Positions 42,294-50,857 of a DNA stretch of 64,000 nt are shown in pieces (position 1 is the first letter of the stretch; each line of letters opens with the position of its first letter). A model generated the notes under the pieces. It was not told the origin of the DNA. It saw only the letters and a list, made by a program, of their open reading frames with translations, and did no database searches. The position numbers and the translations under genes were made by a program. The stretch covers positions 1,049,182 to 1,113,181 of the forward strand of contig NZ_JAJKFK010000003.1 in the NCBI RefSeq assembly GCF_021653975.1. Reading direction: 5' to 3'. The DNA comes from Amycolatopsis sp. GM8. GTDB taxonomy: Bacteria; Actinomycetota; Actinomycetes; Mycobacteriales; Pseudonocardiaceae.

Positions 42294-43085
42294 TCAGCTC
42301 TGCGACACGATGAGCCGGAACCCGGCGTCCCACTGGTCGAGTTCGAGCAGGTCATGGTGTCGTTCGTGCCACCGCCCGCTGCGCAGGTCTCGACGGAGGC
42401 GGCGTATCCCGCGCTCGACGACGTCGGGGTCGGTCTGAGCGAGCGCGGAACAAGCGCGGCGAACGCCGGGATCGAGATAGGCGGCCGGGCGTCGCCAGTA
42501 AGCGGGAAACACCCCGTCGGTGAAGTCCCAGGGCAGCGGCAGGGGCGTGACGTCGGAGGCGCCGAGTTCGTTCGCGATGTCGGCCGCGGAGGGGCGCGCA
42601 AGTTCCAGGCCGGCGATCTCGGGCACGTACTCGCGGACGAACCAGAATTCGGTGTGCCGGCGTGTGTCGTAGGCGAGGACGATTTGACGCGGCGCTATCC
42701 GGCGGAGTTCGGCGAGCCCGGCTCGCCAGTCGGTCCAGTGGTGCACGGTGAGCACGGCCAGCGCGGCGTCGGCGGCCTGGTCGCGGACTGGCAGGGCCTC
42801 GGCGACCGCGCGAACGGCAGGGCTCGCGCCGAGCGGTCGTTGACGGATCATCTCGATGGACGGTTCGAAAGCGAGCACCGCTCGATCCCGCGGCTCGTAG
42901 GAGCCGGTGCCCGCGCCCACGTCGGCGATGACGCGGGCGCTGCCGAGCGCGGCGAGGATGGGGGTCATCCACCGGGGGTCGGTCCGCCTGCCCAGCGAGT
43001 ATCCGGCGCCGATTTCGTCGTAGAGCTCTGTTCCGCCCACGTGCCTAGCTTGCCCGGAGGGTGGCGACCCGGGATCGCCGCCCAT
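42294..43085 (-). CDS. SAM-dependent class I methyltransferase
   Basis: The protein has up to 263 residues. The SAM motif I is VIADVGAGTGSYE, motif II lies near LAFEPSIEMI, and AEALPVRDQAADAALAVLTV with HHWTDW is the usual motif III/post region of the methyltransferase 11 group. The substrate is unknown. The ATG at 43085 starts 10 bases after the SnoaL-like gene, but GTG 43040 (VGGTELYDEIG) is closer to typical N-termini. It is convergent with the FGE gene and separated from it by 12 bases. Confidence 0.8.
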   Translation of the reverse strand: MGGDPGSPPSGQARHVGGTELYDEIGAGYSLGRRTDPRWMTPILAALGSARVIADVGAGTGSYEPRDRAVLAFEPSIEMIRQRPLGASPAVRAVAEALPVRDQAADAALAVLTVHHWTDWRAGLAELRRIAPRQIVLAYDTRRHTEFWFVREYVPEIAGLELARPSAADIANELGASDVTPLPLPWDFTDGVFPAYWRRPAAYLDPGVRRACSALAQTDPDVVERGIRRLRRDLRSGRWHERHHDLLELDQWDAGFRLIVSQS

Positions 43086-43095
43086 CCGGTGCAGG

Positions 43096-43611
43096 TCAGA
43101 GGCCGCGGACCATCTGCGGGTTTGCGGCGACCGGGAAGGTGTGGAAGTAGAGGTTCTCCACCCGGCGGTAGGAGATCCGCCAGCCGTCCGGGGTGCGGAT
43201 CCAGTCGTCGTGCCAGTAGCCGACCGCGAACGTGTTGCTCGATCCGTCGCGGTTGGCGTGCGTGTGCAGGTGCGGCGTGATCGAGTGGGCCGTGTCGCCG
43301 TCGATCGTCACCGTCGCGTGTCCCTCGATGTGCTGCCAGGCGTTGAAGGAATAGCCGAGTCCTTCGGTGCCACCCACGAGTCCCGGCCCGCGCATGAACT
43401 CCGCGTACTCGTCCAGCTCGAAGATCTTGTCCGCGCCGTCGGTGGCGTCGATCTTGGCGTCGGGTGCGAACAGCTCACCCCACTGCGCCAGCACGTTGGC
43501 GTCGCCGCTGTCGGCCTGGTGCAGGTCCTGTCCCAGCCCGTAGAGGGCGACCTTGTCCTGGATCTCGATGCGGTCCAGCAGGTACTGGACGCGGTCCTGG
43601 TCGGTCATCAT
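43096..43611 (-). CDS. SnoaL-like / NTF2-fold protein
   Basis: The protein has 171 residues from the ATG at 43611, with AAGGGAAG directly upstream. The pattern (VQYLLDRIEIQDKVALYGLG, HIEGHATVTIDGDTAHS, then TPDGWRISYRRVENLYFHTF) is that of SnoaL_4 proteins related to steroid isomerase and scytalone dehydratase. It is divergent from an ArsR gene over a 50-bp region with a clear palindrome, and is probably repressed by it. The methyltransferase follows on the same strand. Confidence 0.8.
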   Translation of the reverse strand: MMTDQDRVQYLLDRIEIQDKVALYGLGQDLHQADSGDANVLAQWGELFAPDAKIDATDGADKIFELDEYAEFMRGPGLVGGTEGLGYSFNAWQHIEGHATVTIDGDTAHSITPHLHTHANRDGSSNTFAVGYWHDDWIRTPDGWRISYRRVENLYFHTFPVAANPQMVRGL

Positions 43612-43625
43612 GCTTCCCTTCAGTC

Positions 43626-43643
43626 TTTCCAAGTGTTTGGAAA
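43626..43643. promoter_or_regulatory. palindromic operator between SnoaL-like and ArsR genes
   Basis: TTTCCAA-GTGT-TTGGAAA is a perfect 7-bp inverted repeat in the 50-bp divergent gap. It overlaps the only A/T-rich promoter-like stretch (TTGGAAATATAGTC). It is the natural binding site for the ArsR protein encoded at 43662. Confidence 0.65.
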
Positions 43644-43661
43644 TATAGTCAGGATGCTAGC

Positions 43662-43988
43662 ATGGTGACCATGGCGACCAGGCCGCGCACATCGTCTCCC
43701 GTTCCCTTCCCCAGCTTGGGCAAGGTGTTCGACGTGCTGAGCGACGACAGCCGCCTCGCGATCGTCCGGCTGCTACTCGACGGCGAGCTGCGCACGGCCG
43801 GGCAGATCGCCGAACTGGTCGAGCTACCGGCGTCGACGTGCTCCTACCATCTGTCGAAGCTGCTGAGCGCGGGCATCACCGTCTGCCAGACCGAGGGCAC
43901 GCACCGGCTCCCCGTCCTGCGCCGCGCCGAACTCGAGGAACATTTCCCCGGACTGCTGGACCTGATCCGCCATGGGGCAACGGTGTAG
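43662..43988 (+). CDS. ArsR family transcriptional regulator
   Basis: The 108-residue winged-helix protein reads KVFDVLSDDSRLAIVRLLLD, then GELRTAGQIAELVELPASTC and SYHLSKLLSAGITVCQTEGT. This is the ArsR type found in non-metal-sensing members. Only one cysteine lies near the recognition helix and no ELCVCDL metal box is present. The ATG at 43662 has AGGA upstream, and 43671 is an alternative. It very likely controls the divergent SnoaL-like/methyltransferase pair. Confidence 0.85.
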   Translation: MVTMATRPRTSSPVPFPSLGKVFDVLSDDSRLAIVRLLLDGELRTAGQIAELVELPASTCSYHLSKLLSAGITVCQTEGTHRLPVLRRAELEEHFPGLLDLIRHGATV

Positions 43989-44243
43989 CGTCGCGGCCGG
44001 ATCCGTGGTCCGCTCCTTGCGGTACTACGAGCAGCAAGGGCTCGTGACCAGTACCCGCGCACCGAGCGGACAACGGCACTACGCGAACTCATGCCGTGTG
44101 TGGACAGTCCGAGCCACCGGACCACACAGCATGCGATGGCGACGATGCGACGTGAGCGCGACCGCCTGACCGCCGCGGCGGAGAAGCTTCTGCACGCCCA
44201 CGACACCTTGGACGCACTGCTGAGGAGTCATGCCGGTCCTTGA
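43987..44243 (+). pseudogene. broken MerR family regulator
   Basis: In one frame the sequence reads VRSLRYYEQQGLVTSTRAPS, then GQRHYA, the conserved MerR DNA-binding segment. The frame is lost at about 44085. From 44136 another frame gives MRRERDRLTAAAEKLLHAHD, then TLDALLRSHAGP and a TGA at 44241, the usual C-terminal coiled coil. The first helix and about 40-50 central residues are gone. The gene is thus a remnant with a 5' truncation and an internal deletion, lying directly behind the ArsR gene. Confidence 0.65.
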
Positions 44244-44273
44244 GGGGCGCGCCGTGGTGTGCGACACAGGCCC

Positions 44274-44305
44274 TTGCCTCTGACATACATGTCAGGTTTT
44301 AGGCT
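44274..44305 (+). promoter_or_regulatory. MerR-type promoter with 20-bp spacer
   Basis: TTGCCT (44274-44279) and TAGGCT (44300-44305) are separated by 20 bases. The spacer contains CTGACA-TACA-TGTCAG (44280-44295), a perfect 6-bp inverted repeat. An over-long spacer filled by a palindrome is the hallmark of promoters activated by MerR proteins through DNA untwisting. It points at the SnoaL pseudogene at 44360, and the MerR gene just upstream is broken. Confidence 0.6.
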
Positions 44306-44359
44306 CTCTTCGCACCCCGGCGTCACCGCGATGACGCCCTGACCATCGGAGCACGAAGA

Positions 44360-44715
44360 ATGACCGTTTCCCGCGACGCGGGGGAGATTTCCGATGTTCT
44401 CGTCAGCTATGCCACGGGCATCGATCGGCGAGACTGGTCGGTTATCGAAGCCGCGTTCACGACAGACGTCCGAGCCGAATATCCCGGGGTCGGGCACTGG
44501 GCCGGTATCGACGCGTTCGTCGGTTTTCACGCTCCTACGCTTCGGCGGTCCTGCAGATCGATCGCGACGATCCGGAGAGGGTCCTGAAGGTCGACGGGTT
44601 CTACGACGACGAACTGGTCCGCAAGCCCGAAGGCTGGAAAATCGACCGTCGAACGGCAACGATCGTCTCGGCTGTCGAGCACCGGACACAGACCGTGACA
44701 CCCGCACAGGGATAG
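44360..44715 (+). pseudogene. broken SnoaL-like gene
   Basis: The first frame reads ISDVLVSYATGIDRRDWSVI, then TTDVRAEYPGVGHWAGIDAF, a normal SnoaL_4 N-terminus. It breaks at about 44535. A second frame picks up the family C-terminus VDGFYDDELVRKPEGWKIDR, ending in TAG at 44713. Around 40 codons between the two are missing. The gene is therefore inactive. Confidence 0.65.
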
Positions 44716-44723
44716 GCGCCGGT

Positions 44724-45545
44724 TCAGGTGATGGCGGCCAGCCGGAGCACCCGCTCGGCCTGCTTGAAGATCGGGCCGTCCACCATGCGGCCTTCGAACG
44801 TGGTCACCCCACGGTCGTCGCCGACGTGCGCCAGCAGCCGGCGGGCCCACTCGACCTGCTCGGGCGCGGGACGGTAGGCCGACCGGATCACCTCGACCTG
44901 GCGGGGATGGATCGCGACGGTGGCGTCGAAGCCGACGGCCACCGCGTCGGCACTCTCCAGCGCCAGCCCGTCGACGTCGTCGATGTCCATGTGGACGGCG
45001 TCGAGGGCAAGCCGCTCACAGGCCTTCGCCGCCATCAGAACCCTGGATCTGGCGTACCGCGCGATGTCACGATAGGTGCCGTCGCCGTGCCGGCTGGACG
45101 TTCCGCCCAGCCCGGCGACGAGATCGTCCGCCCCCCACATCATCGCGATGACGTTGCCTTCTTCGGCGAGGGCACCGGCCTGTTCCACACCGCTCGGAGT
45201 TTCTACCAGCGGGATCACACCGGCGTCGATCGCCGACACCTGCCGCGGGTGTTCGGCCTTGGCGAGCATGACGCGGTCGAGCCGCAGCTCCGCGACGAGG
45301 CCGAGGTCTTCGCCGTGGTCCGCGGTCAGGGGGCCGTTGATCCGGACGACGGTCCGATCCCTGTTCAGCGCCCCGGTCGACGCAAGATCCCGAAGCGCGT
45401 CGCGGGCGCTGGGCTTGCGCGCGGGCGCGACCGCGTCCTCCAGATCGAGGATCACCACGTCCGCCGCGGCGAGCGCCTTGGGGTAGCGGTCGGGCCGGTC
45501 GGCGGGACAGAACAGCCAGGCCGGTCCGGGCAGCCAGTCAGGCAT
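44724..45545 (-). CDS. CitE-like CoA ester lyase (HpcH/HpaI family)
   Basis: The 273-residue TIM-barrel protein of the CitE group starts WLFCPADRPDRYPKALAAAD, with VVILDLEDAVAPARK (metal ligand and CoA region), then RVMLAKAEHP, IPLVETPSGV and MMWGADDLVAGLGG. Stand-alone CitE homologues cleave malyl-, citramalyl- or HMG-CoA-like thioesters. It ends the operon of oxidoreductase, acyl-CoA dehydrogenase, MaoC and this gene, overlapping the MaoC gene by 8 bases. The order acyl-CoA dehydrogenase-MaoC-CitE matches the mycobacterial leucine-catabolic genes Rv2500c-Rv2498c. Confidence 0.88.
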   Translation of the reverse strand: MPDWLPGPAWLFCPADRPDRYPKALAAADVVILDLEDAVAPARKPSARDALRDLASTGALNRDRTVVRINGPLTADHGEDLGLVAELRLDRVMLAKAEHPRQVSAIDAGVIPLVETPSGVEQAGALAEEGNVIAMMWGADDLVAGLGGTSSRHGDGTYRDIARYARSRVLMAAKACERLALDAVHMDIDDVDGLALESADAVAVGFDATVAIHPRQVEVIRSAYRPAPEQVEWARRLLAHVGDDRGVTTFEGRMVDGPIFKQAERVLRLAAIT

Positions 45546-46035
45546 CGGGCGCCATCCTGACGAGAGTCTTGCGCGTCGCGATCGCCACGATCTCGCCGTG
45601 CTGGTTGCGCCCGGTGTGCTCCATGGTCACCACGCCCTCGCCCGGCCGGCTGGCGGAGGGGCGCTTGTCGACGATCAGTGTCTCGGCGTACAGGGTGTCG
45701 CCGTGCCGCACGGGCGCCGGGAACCGCACGTCGCCGAAACCCAGGTTGGCCACGACGGTGCCCTGCGTCAGCTGCCCCACCGAGAGCCCCACCAGGGTGG
45801 AAAGGGTGAACATCGAGTTCACCAGGCGCTCGTGGAACGGGGCCAGCTGCCCGCTTTCGTGGGCGTCCAGGTGCAGCGGCTGGGTGTTCATGGTCAGCGT
45901 CGTGAACAACACGTTGTCCGCCTCGGTCACGGTGCGGCCGGGCCGGTGCTGATAGACCGTGCCGACCTCGAACTCCTCGAACCACAGGCCCCGCTGCACC
46001 ACGGTGCGCCGTGGCGTGTCCTCGGTTTCGGCCAT
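45538..46035 (-). CDS. MaoC family dehydratase (mesaconyl-CoA hydratase-like)
   Basis: The protein has 165 residues. EFEVGTVYQHRPGRTVTEAD, then LFTTLTMNTQPLHLDAHESG, identifies the MaoC subgroup in which TMNTQPLH replaces the classical D-x-N-P-x-H segment, as in mesaconyl-CoA hydratase-type proteins. It probably hydrates a branched enoyl-CoA made by the acyl-CoA dehydrogenase upstream, giving a substrate for the CitE-like lyase. The ATG at 46035 follows GGGGTACAGACG. The stop overlaps the CitE start by 8 bases. Confidence 0.88.
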   Translation of the reverse strand: MAETEDTPRRTVVQRGLWFEEFEVGTVYQHRPGRTVTEADNVLFTTLTMNTQPLHLDAHESGQLAPFHERLVNSMFTLSTLVGLSVGQLTQGTVVANLGFGDVRFPAPVRHGDTLYAETLIVDKRPSASRPGEGVVTMEHTGRNQHGEIVAIATRKTLVRMAPDA

Positions 46036-46064
46036 CGTCTGTACCCCTTTCCGGCTCGGTTGTG

Positions 46065-47237
46065 TCATTCGACCGGCAGGCCGAGGCCCCGGGCGATGAG
46101 CAGGCGCTGGACCTCGGAGGTGCCCTCGCCGATCTCCAGGATCTTGGCGTCCCGGTAGAGCCGCGCGACCGGGTACTCCTCCATGAAGCCATAACCGCCG
46201 AAAACCTGGGTGGCGATCCGGGTCGCCGTCACCGCGGACTCCGTCGCGTACAGTTTCGCGACCGCCGCCGCCTGCTTGAACACCGGCACCGGCGCGCCGG
46301 CGTCCTTCATCGCGGCGGCCTGGTAGGTGAGCATCCGGGCCGCCCGGACCATGACCTCCAGGTCGGCGATCTGGAATGCGACACCCTGCTTGCGGCCGAT
46401 CGAGCCGCCGAAGGTCTGCCGCTCGCGCGCATAGGCCAGCGAATGGTCCAGGCAGGCCTGGATGCAGCCCACCGCCAGCGCGGCGATCGCGACCCGCCCG
46501 TCGTCGAGGGTGGCCAGGAACTGCGCATACCCACGGCCGCGCTCGCCCAGCAGGTGATCGAAGGGAACCCGGCAGTCGGTGAAGGTGAGCGGGTGGGTGT
46601 CGGAGGCGTGCCAGCCGAGCTTGTCGTAGGCCTTCTCGGCGACGAAGCCGGGAGTGCCGGTGGGCAGCATGATGGCGCTGATCTCGGGGCGGCCGTCCGC
46701 CCGGGTGCCGGTGCGGGCCGTGACGGTCACCAGGGAGCTGATCTTCGACCCGGAGTTGGTGATGAACTGCTTGGCCCCGTTGACAACCCACTCCTGACCC
46801 TGCAGCTGCGCCCGGGTCTTGGTCGCGCCCGCGTCGGACCCGGCATCCGGCTCGGTGAGCCCGAAGCCGGCCAGGCTTCGTCCCGCGACCAGGTCGGGGA
46901 GCCAGCGTTCCTTCTGCGCCGCGGTGCCGTAGGTCAGGATCGGGTTGATCCCGAGGCCCACCCCGGCCTCCAGGGTGATGCCCATCGACTGGTCGACCCG
47001 GCCGAGTTCCTCGATGGCGACGCACAGCGAGGTGAAGTCGCCACCGGCTCCGCCGTACTCCTCGGGCGCGGTCAGACCGAACAGCCCCAGCTCGCCCATC
47101 TGCCCGACCACGTCCACCGGGAAGTGGTGGTCGCGGTCCCACTGGTCGGCGTGCGGCGCGATGACCTTCTCGGCGAAGTCCCGGACGACGTGGCGGAACT
47201 CCTCGTGCTCGCGCGAAAGCGCGAAGGTGCTGGACAC
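46065..47237 (-). CDS. acyl-CoA dehydrogenase (FadE/isovaleryl-CoA dehydrogenase-like)
   Basis: The protein has 390 residues from the GTG at 47237, which has AAGGAGAA upstream. FAD-binding segments FGLTEPDAGSDAGATKT and ITNSGSKISSLV and the catalytic glutamate region RLYRDAKILEIGEGTSEVQR are present. It has the usual length and domain order (helical, beta, helical). It lies 11 bases after the oxidoreductase gene and 29 bases before MaoC. The context suggests oxidation of the acyl-CoA produced by that oxidoreductase, for example a branched-chain acyl-CoA. Confidence 0.92.
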   Translation of the reverse strand: MSSTFALSREHEEFRHVVRDFAEKVIAPHADQWDRDHHFPVDVVGQMGELGLFGLTAPEEYGGAGGDFTSLCVAIEELGRVDQSMGITLEAGVGLGINPILTYGTAAQKERWLPDLVAGRSLAGFGLTEPDAGSDAGATKTRAQLQGQEWVVNGAKQFITNSGSKISSLVTVTARTGTRADGRPEISAIMLPTGTPGFVAEKAYDKLGWHASDTHPLTFTDCRVPFDHLLGERGRGYAQFLATLDDGRVAIAALAVGCIQACLDHSLAYARERQTFGGSIGRKQGVAFQIADLEVMVRAARMLTYQAAAMKDAGAPVPVFKQAAAVAKLYATESAVTATRIATQVFGGYGFMEEYPVARLYRDAKILEIGEGTSEVQRLLIARGLGLPVE

Positions 47238-47248
47238 CGGGTTCTCCT

Positions 47249-50200
47249 TCAGACCGACCGATCGAGCGCGGTGTCGAACTGCCGCAGGAGCGCGGCCTGT
47301 GTCTCGCGGTAGTGGGCGACGTTGCCGAGCTTGACGTCCTCGTAGCCCCGCACCACATCGGGCAGCTCGGCCAGCGCGATCGCGGTGGCATGGTTGTCCG
47401 GGGTGAGCTCGTTGGTGAAGCGCTGCAACAGGTTCAGGTAGTCGAGCATCAATTCGCGTTCGACGACCCGCACCCGGGCCCGGCCGAAGAGGTCCCATCG
47501 GGTGCCGCGTACTCGCCGCATCCCGCGCAGCACCTTGAAAGCGGGCCGGAACCACGGCCCCAGCCGCAGTTTGCGGTCCATGCCCATGGCTTTGAACACG
47601 GGAGGGTGCAGATGCCAGGCCGCCACGGCGCCGTCGCCGAACCGGGACGCGAGTTCGGCGTCGATCGCCGGATCGAGCGCCAGCCGGGCGACCTCGTACT
47701 CGTCCTTGTAGGCCATCAGCTTGTGCAGGTACCGGGCGGCGGCCTCGGCCAGCGCCGTCGAACCGTCGAGTACTGACGCCTCCTTGGCACGAACGGCCTC
47801 GACGGCGACGCGGTAGCGCTGCGCATAACGAGTGCCTTGGTAGGCCACGAGATCCTCGCCGCGGGTGCGAACGATCCGGTCGAGTTCGCTCTCACCGGGT
47901 AGCGCGGCCCACCGGTCCGCCGGACCGGCCTCGTGCGCCTCGACGGCGGCACGAAGCCCGGCGGGGTCGGCCACGTATTGGCGCCCTCGGCGGAAGGCCT
48001 GCAGGTTCTTCTCCACAGCGACACCGTTGAGCCGGATCGCTTCCTCGATGGCCGTACTCGGCAGCGGGATGGCCCCCTTCTGGAAGCCCACGCCGACCAA
48101 GAAGATGTTGGTGGACTGGTCATCCCCGAACAGCGCGAGCACCGTCGCACCGGCATCGAAGAACTCCGCGTCCCCGCGGACCCGCCCGGCGATGGCGGTG
48201 ACGAGACCGTCGACGTCGGGGAAGTCCTGTGAGACATCGGAAACCATCCGGCCGGTGGGCACTTCCGCCGTGTTCACCACTGCCACCGTGCGATCCGCCG
48301 AGGCGACCCCGAGGTTGACCGGATCCGCGGCGACGAGCACGTCGCAGCCCAGATACAGATCGCACGCACCCTGGGAAAGCTTGCTGGAGTCCCCGTTCTC
48401 CGTGCGGTGGAACCGGATGTCGGACACCACCGCACCACCCTTCTGCGCCAGTCCGGTCTGGTCGAGTGACCGCGCGGTCCAGCCGGCGAGGAGCCCGGCG
48501 GTGGCGAGCACCTGCGAGACCGTGACGACACCGGTGCCGCCCACCCCGGTCAGCCGGACGCCGAACTCGTCGGTGGAAACAACCGGGGACGGCGGCGGGA
48601 CGTCTTCCGGGGTCAACGCGGGCAGAGTGGACTGTGCCGCCGACTTTTCGCGTGGAGTGACCGTCATGAAGGCGGGACAGTCCCCCTTCAGGCAGCTGTA
48701 GTCGACGTTGCACGAGGACTGGTGGATCTGGGTCTTGCGTCCCAGTTCGGTGCTGACCGGCTGGACGGAGAGGCAGTTGGACTTGCTGCCGCAGTCGCCG
48801 CAGCCCTCGCAGATCCGCTCGTTGATGAAGACCCGGGACTCCGGGGTCTCCAGCTGGCCGCGCTTGCGCTTGCGACGCTTCTCCGTCGCACACTCCTGGT
48901 CGTGGATCAGCACGGTCACCCCGGGAATGGCGGCCAGCTCTCGCTGTGCTTCGTCGATCCGGTCCCGGTGCCACACCACGACATCGGACGGCAGCTGGAT
49001 GCGCCGGTACCGCTTGAGATCCTCGGTGGTGACGATGATCCGGGCGACCCCTTCGGCGCGCAGCACCGCGATGATGCGCTCCACGGACATGGCGCCCGCC
49101 GGCTGCTGTCCTCCGGTCATGGCGACGGCGGAGTTGTAGAGCAGCCGGTAGGTCATGTTCACGCCGCCGGCCACGGCCGCGCGGATGGCCAGCGACCCGG
49201 AGTGGTCGAACGTGCCGTCCCCGAGGTTCTGCACGAAGTGGTCGCGGTCGAGGAACGGGGACATGCCGACCCACTGCAGTCCCTCGCCGCCCATCTGACT
49301 CAGGCCGGTGACCGTTCCCACCTGGGCCTCGTCCATCAGCAGAACCATGGCGTGGCAACCGATCCCGCCGCCGACGAGGGAGTCCCCCGAGGGCTTGGTG
49401 GAGGCGTTGTGGGGGCATCCCGAGCAGAAGTACGGCGCGCGCTTGGCGCTGGCGGCCATCGGCAGCATCGTCCGGCCCGCGGGCCTGGACGGCTCGCGGT
49501 CGGGGTCGGCGACCGCGAGGCCGTGGGCCGACAGGCGGCGGTAGACCCGGGGTGCCAGCACGTCGACGTCCAGCTCGCCCCAAGACGGGAGCAGGTCGCG
49601 GCCGTCCGGATCGGACTTCCCGGTGATCCTCGGCGCGCCCGGAACGCCGTACAGGATGTCGCGGAAAGCGGTCTCGATGAACGCCCGCTTTTCTTCCAGG
49701 ACAAGCACTTCGTCGAGTCCGGCCGCGAATTCGGTGACCACGTCCGGTTCCAGTGGCCACGGCATGCCGATCTTCAGCAGGCGCACCGGACTGGAGCCGA
49801 GGTCGGCCGGGTCGAGTCCCAGCTTGCGCAGCGTGGCCTGCAGGTCCTGCCAGGTGCGGCCGGCGGCGACGATACCGATCCGGTCCCCCTCGCCACGGCC
49901 GACGATCCTGTTGAGGCCGTTCAGCGCCGCGTACTCACGGGCGATGCGCAACCGGGTGGTGAGCTGATCTCGTTCCAGGGGCCCGAGTGTGGGCTGCAGC
50001 AAGTGAGCGGTCGGCACGTGCTTCTTCGCACCCGGCGGCAGCGCGGGCAGGGCGCCGGGCTGGTCGAGGGCACTCAGGTCGACGGTGGAGGATCCGTCGG
50101 CGACGGCCGTCACGATCTTCAACCCGGTCCACAGGCCGCTGGCGCGGGAGAGTTCGATCGCGTGCAGGCCCAGTTCGAGGATGTCCTGGCTGTCCGCGGG

Positions 50201-50740
50201 GTAGAGGAACGGGATCGCGAGATCGGCGAGGGCGAACTCCGACGAGCACGGCACGCTGGAGGACTTCGCGGCGGGATCGTCACCGACGAGAACCAGCGCG
50301 CCGCCGGTGGGATGAGCGCCCATCAGGTTGCCGTGGCGGATCGCGTCCGTGGCGCGGTCGAGTCCGGGTGCCTTGCCGTACCAGATCCCGACGACGCCGT
50401 CACGGTTGGCGCCTTCGAACGTGTTGGCCAGCTGGCTGCCCTGGACGGCCGTCGCGGCCGCCTCCTCGTTGAGCCCTGGCTTGAAGGTCACGTCGTTCGC
50501 TTCGAGCAGCTCGCGGATGCGACCGAGTTCGAGGTCGTAGCCGGCCAGCGGTGAGCCCTCGTACCCCGAGATGAACGTGGCGGTCCGGCGCCCGGCCGCG
50601 GTGTCACGGCGGTGCTGGTCGATCGGCAACCGGGCGAGCGCCTGGATACCGGTCAGCTGCGCCTTTCCCGCCGTCGCGACGTAGCGATCGCCCAGCGACA
50701 GGCCGACCCGCACGGTCGGCTGCGTCGAACTCACAGACAC
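47249..50740 (-). CDS. fused indolepyruvate ferredoxin oxidoreductase-like enzyme
   Basis: At 1163 residues this is the single-chain form of 2-oxoacid:ferredoxin oxidoreductase (IOR type). The order is a pyrimidine/core domain (ISGYEGSPLAGYDLEL; GLNEEAAATAVQGSQ), a ThDP domain with YFCSGCPHNAST, GGIGCHAMVLL and NLGDGTFDHSGS, a ferredoxin-like cluster region RICEGCGDCGSKSNC (near residues 643-655), and a gamma-type domain with GVGGTGVVTVSQ. It converts aryl or branched 2-oxoacids plus CoA to acyl-CoA, CO2 and reduced ferredoxin. It is the first gene of the operon and divergent from an Lrp regulator. Confidence 0.9.
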   Translation of the reverse strand: MSVSSTQPTVRVGLSLGDRYVATAGKAQLTGIQALARLPIDQHRRDTAAGRRTATFISGYEGSPLAGYDLELGRIRELLEANDVTFKPGLNEEAAATAVQGSQLANTFEGANRDGVVGIWYGKAPGLDRATDAIRHGNLMGAHPTGGALVLVGDDPAAKSSSVPCSSEFALADLAIPFLYPADSQDILELGLHAIELSRASGLWTGLKIVTAVADGSSTVDLSALDQPGALPALPPGAKKHVPTAHLLQPTLGPLERDQLTTRLRIAREYAALNGLNRIVGRGEGDRIGIVAAGRTWQDLQATLRKLGLDPADLGSSPVRLLKIGMPWPLEPDVVTEFAAGLDEVLVLEEKRAFIETAFRDILYGVPGAPRITGKSDPDGRDLLPSWGELDVDVLAPRVYRRLSAHGLAVADPDREPSRPAGRTMLPMAASAKRAPYFCSGCPHNASTKPSGDSLVGGGIGCHAMVLLMDEAQVGTVTGLSQMGGEGLQWVGMSPFLDRDHFVQNLGDGTFDHSGSLAIRAAVAGGVNMTYRLLYNSAVAMTGGQQPAGAMSVERIIAVLRAEGVARIIVTTEDLKRYRRIQLPSDVVVWHRDRIDEAQRELAAIPGVTVLIHDQECATEKRRKRKRGQLETPESRVFINERICEGCGDCGSKSNCLSVQPVSTELGRKTQIHQSSCNVDYSCLKGDCPAFMTVTPREKSAAQSTLPALTPEDVPPPSPVVSTDEFGVRLTGVGGTGVVTVSQVLATAGLLAGWTARSLDQTGLAQKGGAVVSDIRFHRTENGDSSKLSQGACDLYLGCDVLVAADPVNLGVASADRTVAVVNTAEVPTGRMVSDVSQDFPDVDGLVTAIAGRVRGDAEFFDAGATVLALFGDDQSTNIFLVGVGFQKGAIPLPSTAIEEAIRLNGVAVEKNLQAFRRGRQYVADPAGLRAAVEAHEAGPADRWAALPGESELDRIVRTRGEDLVAYQGTRYAQRYRVAVEAVRAKEASVLDGSTALAEAAARYLHKLMAYKDEYEVARLALDPAIDAELASRFGDGAVAAWHLHPPVFKAMGMDRKLRLGPWFRPAFKVLRGMRRVRGTRWDLFGRARVRVVERELMLDYLNLLQRFTNELTPDNHATAIALAELPDVVRGYEDVKLGNVAHYRETQAALLRQFDTALDRSV

Positions 50741-50761
50741 GATGGCCCACCAACCTCCAGC

Positions 50762-50847
50762 TCAGCAGGTGCCGATGGTCCAAATTAGAGAACGAGAACT
50801 GACCTTCCGACAACAAGTCATGTAAATATTGGGCCAATGGCATAGAA
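50762..50847. promoter_or_regulatory. divergent Lrp/oxidoreductase promoter region
   Basis: Within the 117-bp gap, GGTCCAAATTA (about 50776-50786) and TAAATATTGGGCC (about 50822-50834) form an imperfect inverted pair in A/T-rich DNA. Spaced, degenerate half-sites like these fit an Lrp/AsnC-type regulator binding as a multimer. TAAATATT may be a -10 region for the Lrp gene. Confidence 0.4.
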
Positions 50848-50857
50848 CGGAGTGACC

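Noticed and set aside
48722..50554. 610-codon open frame on the plus strand
   Set aside because: It is antisense to the indolepyruvate oxidoreductase-like gene and results from high G+C content at third positions.
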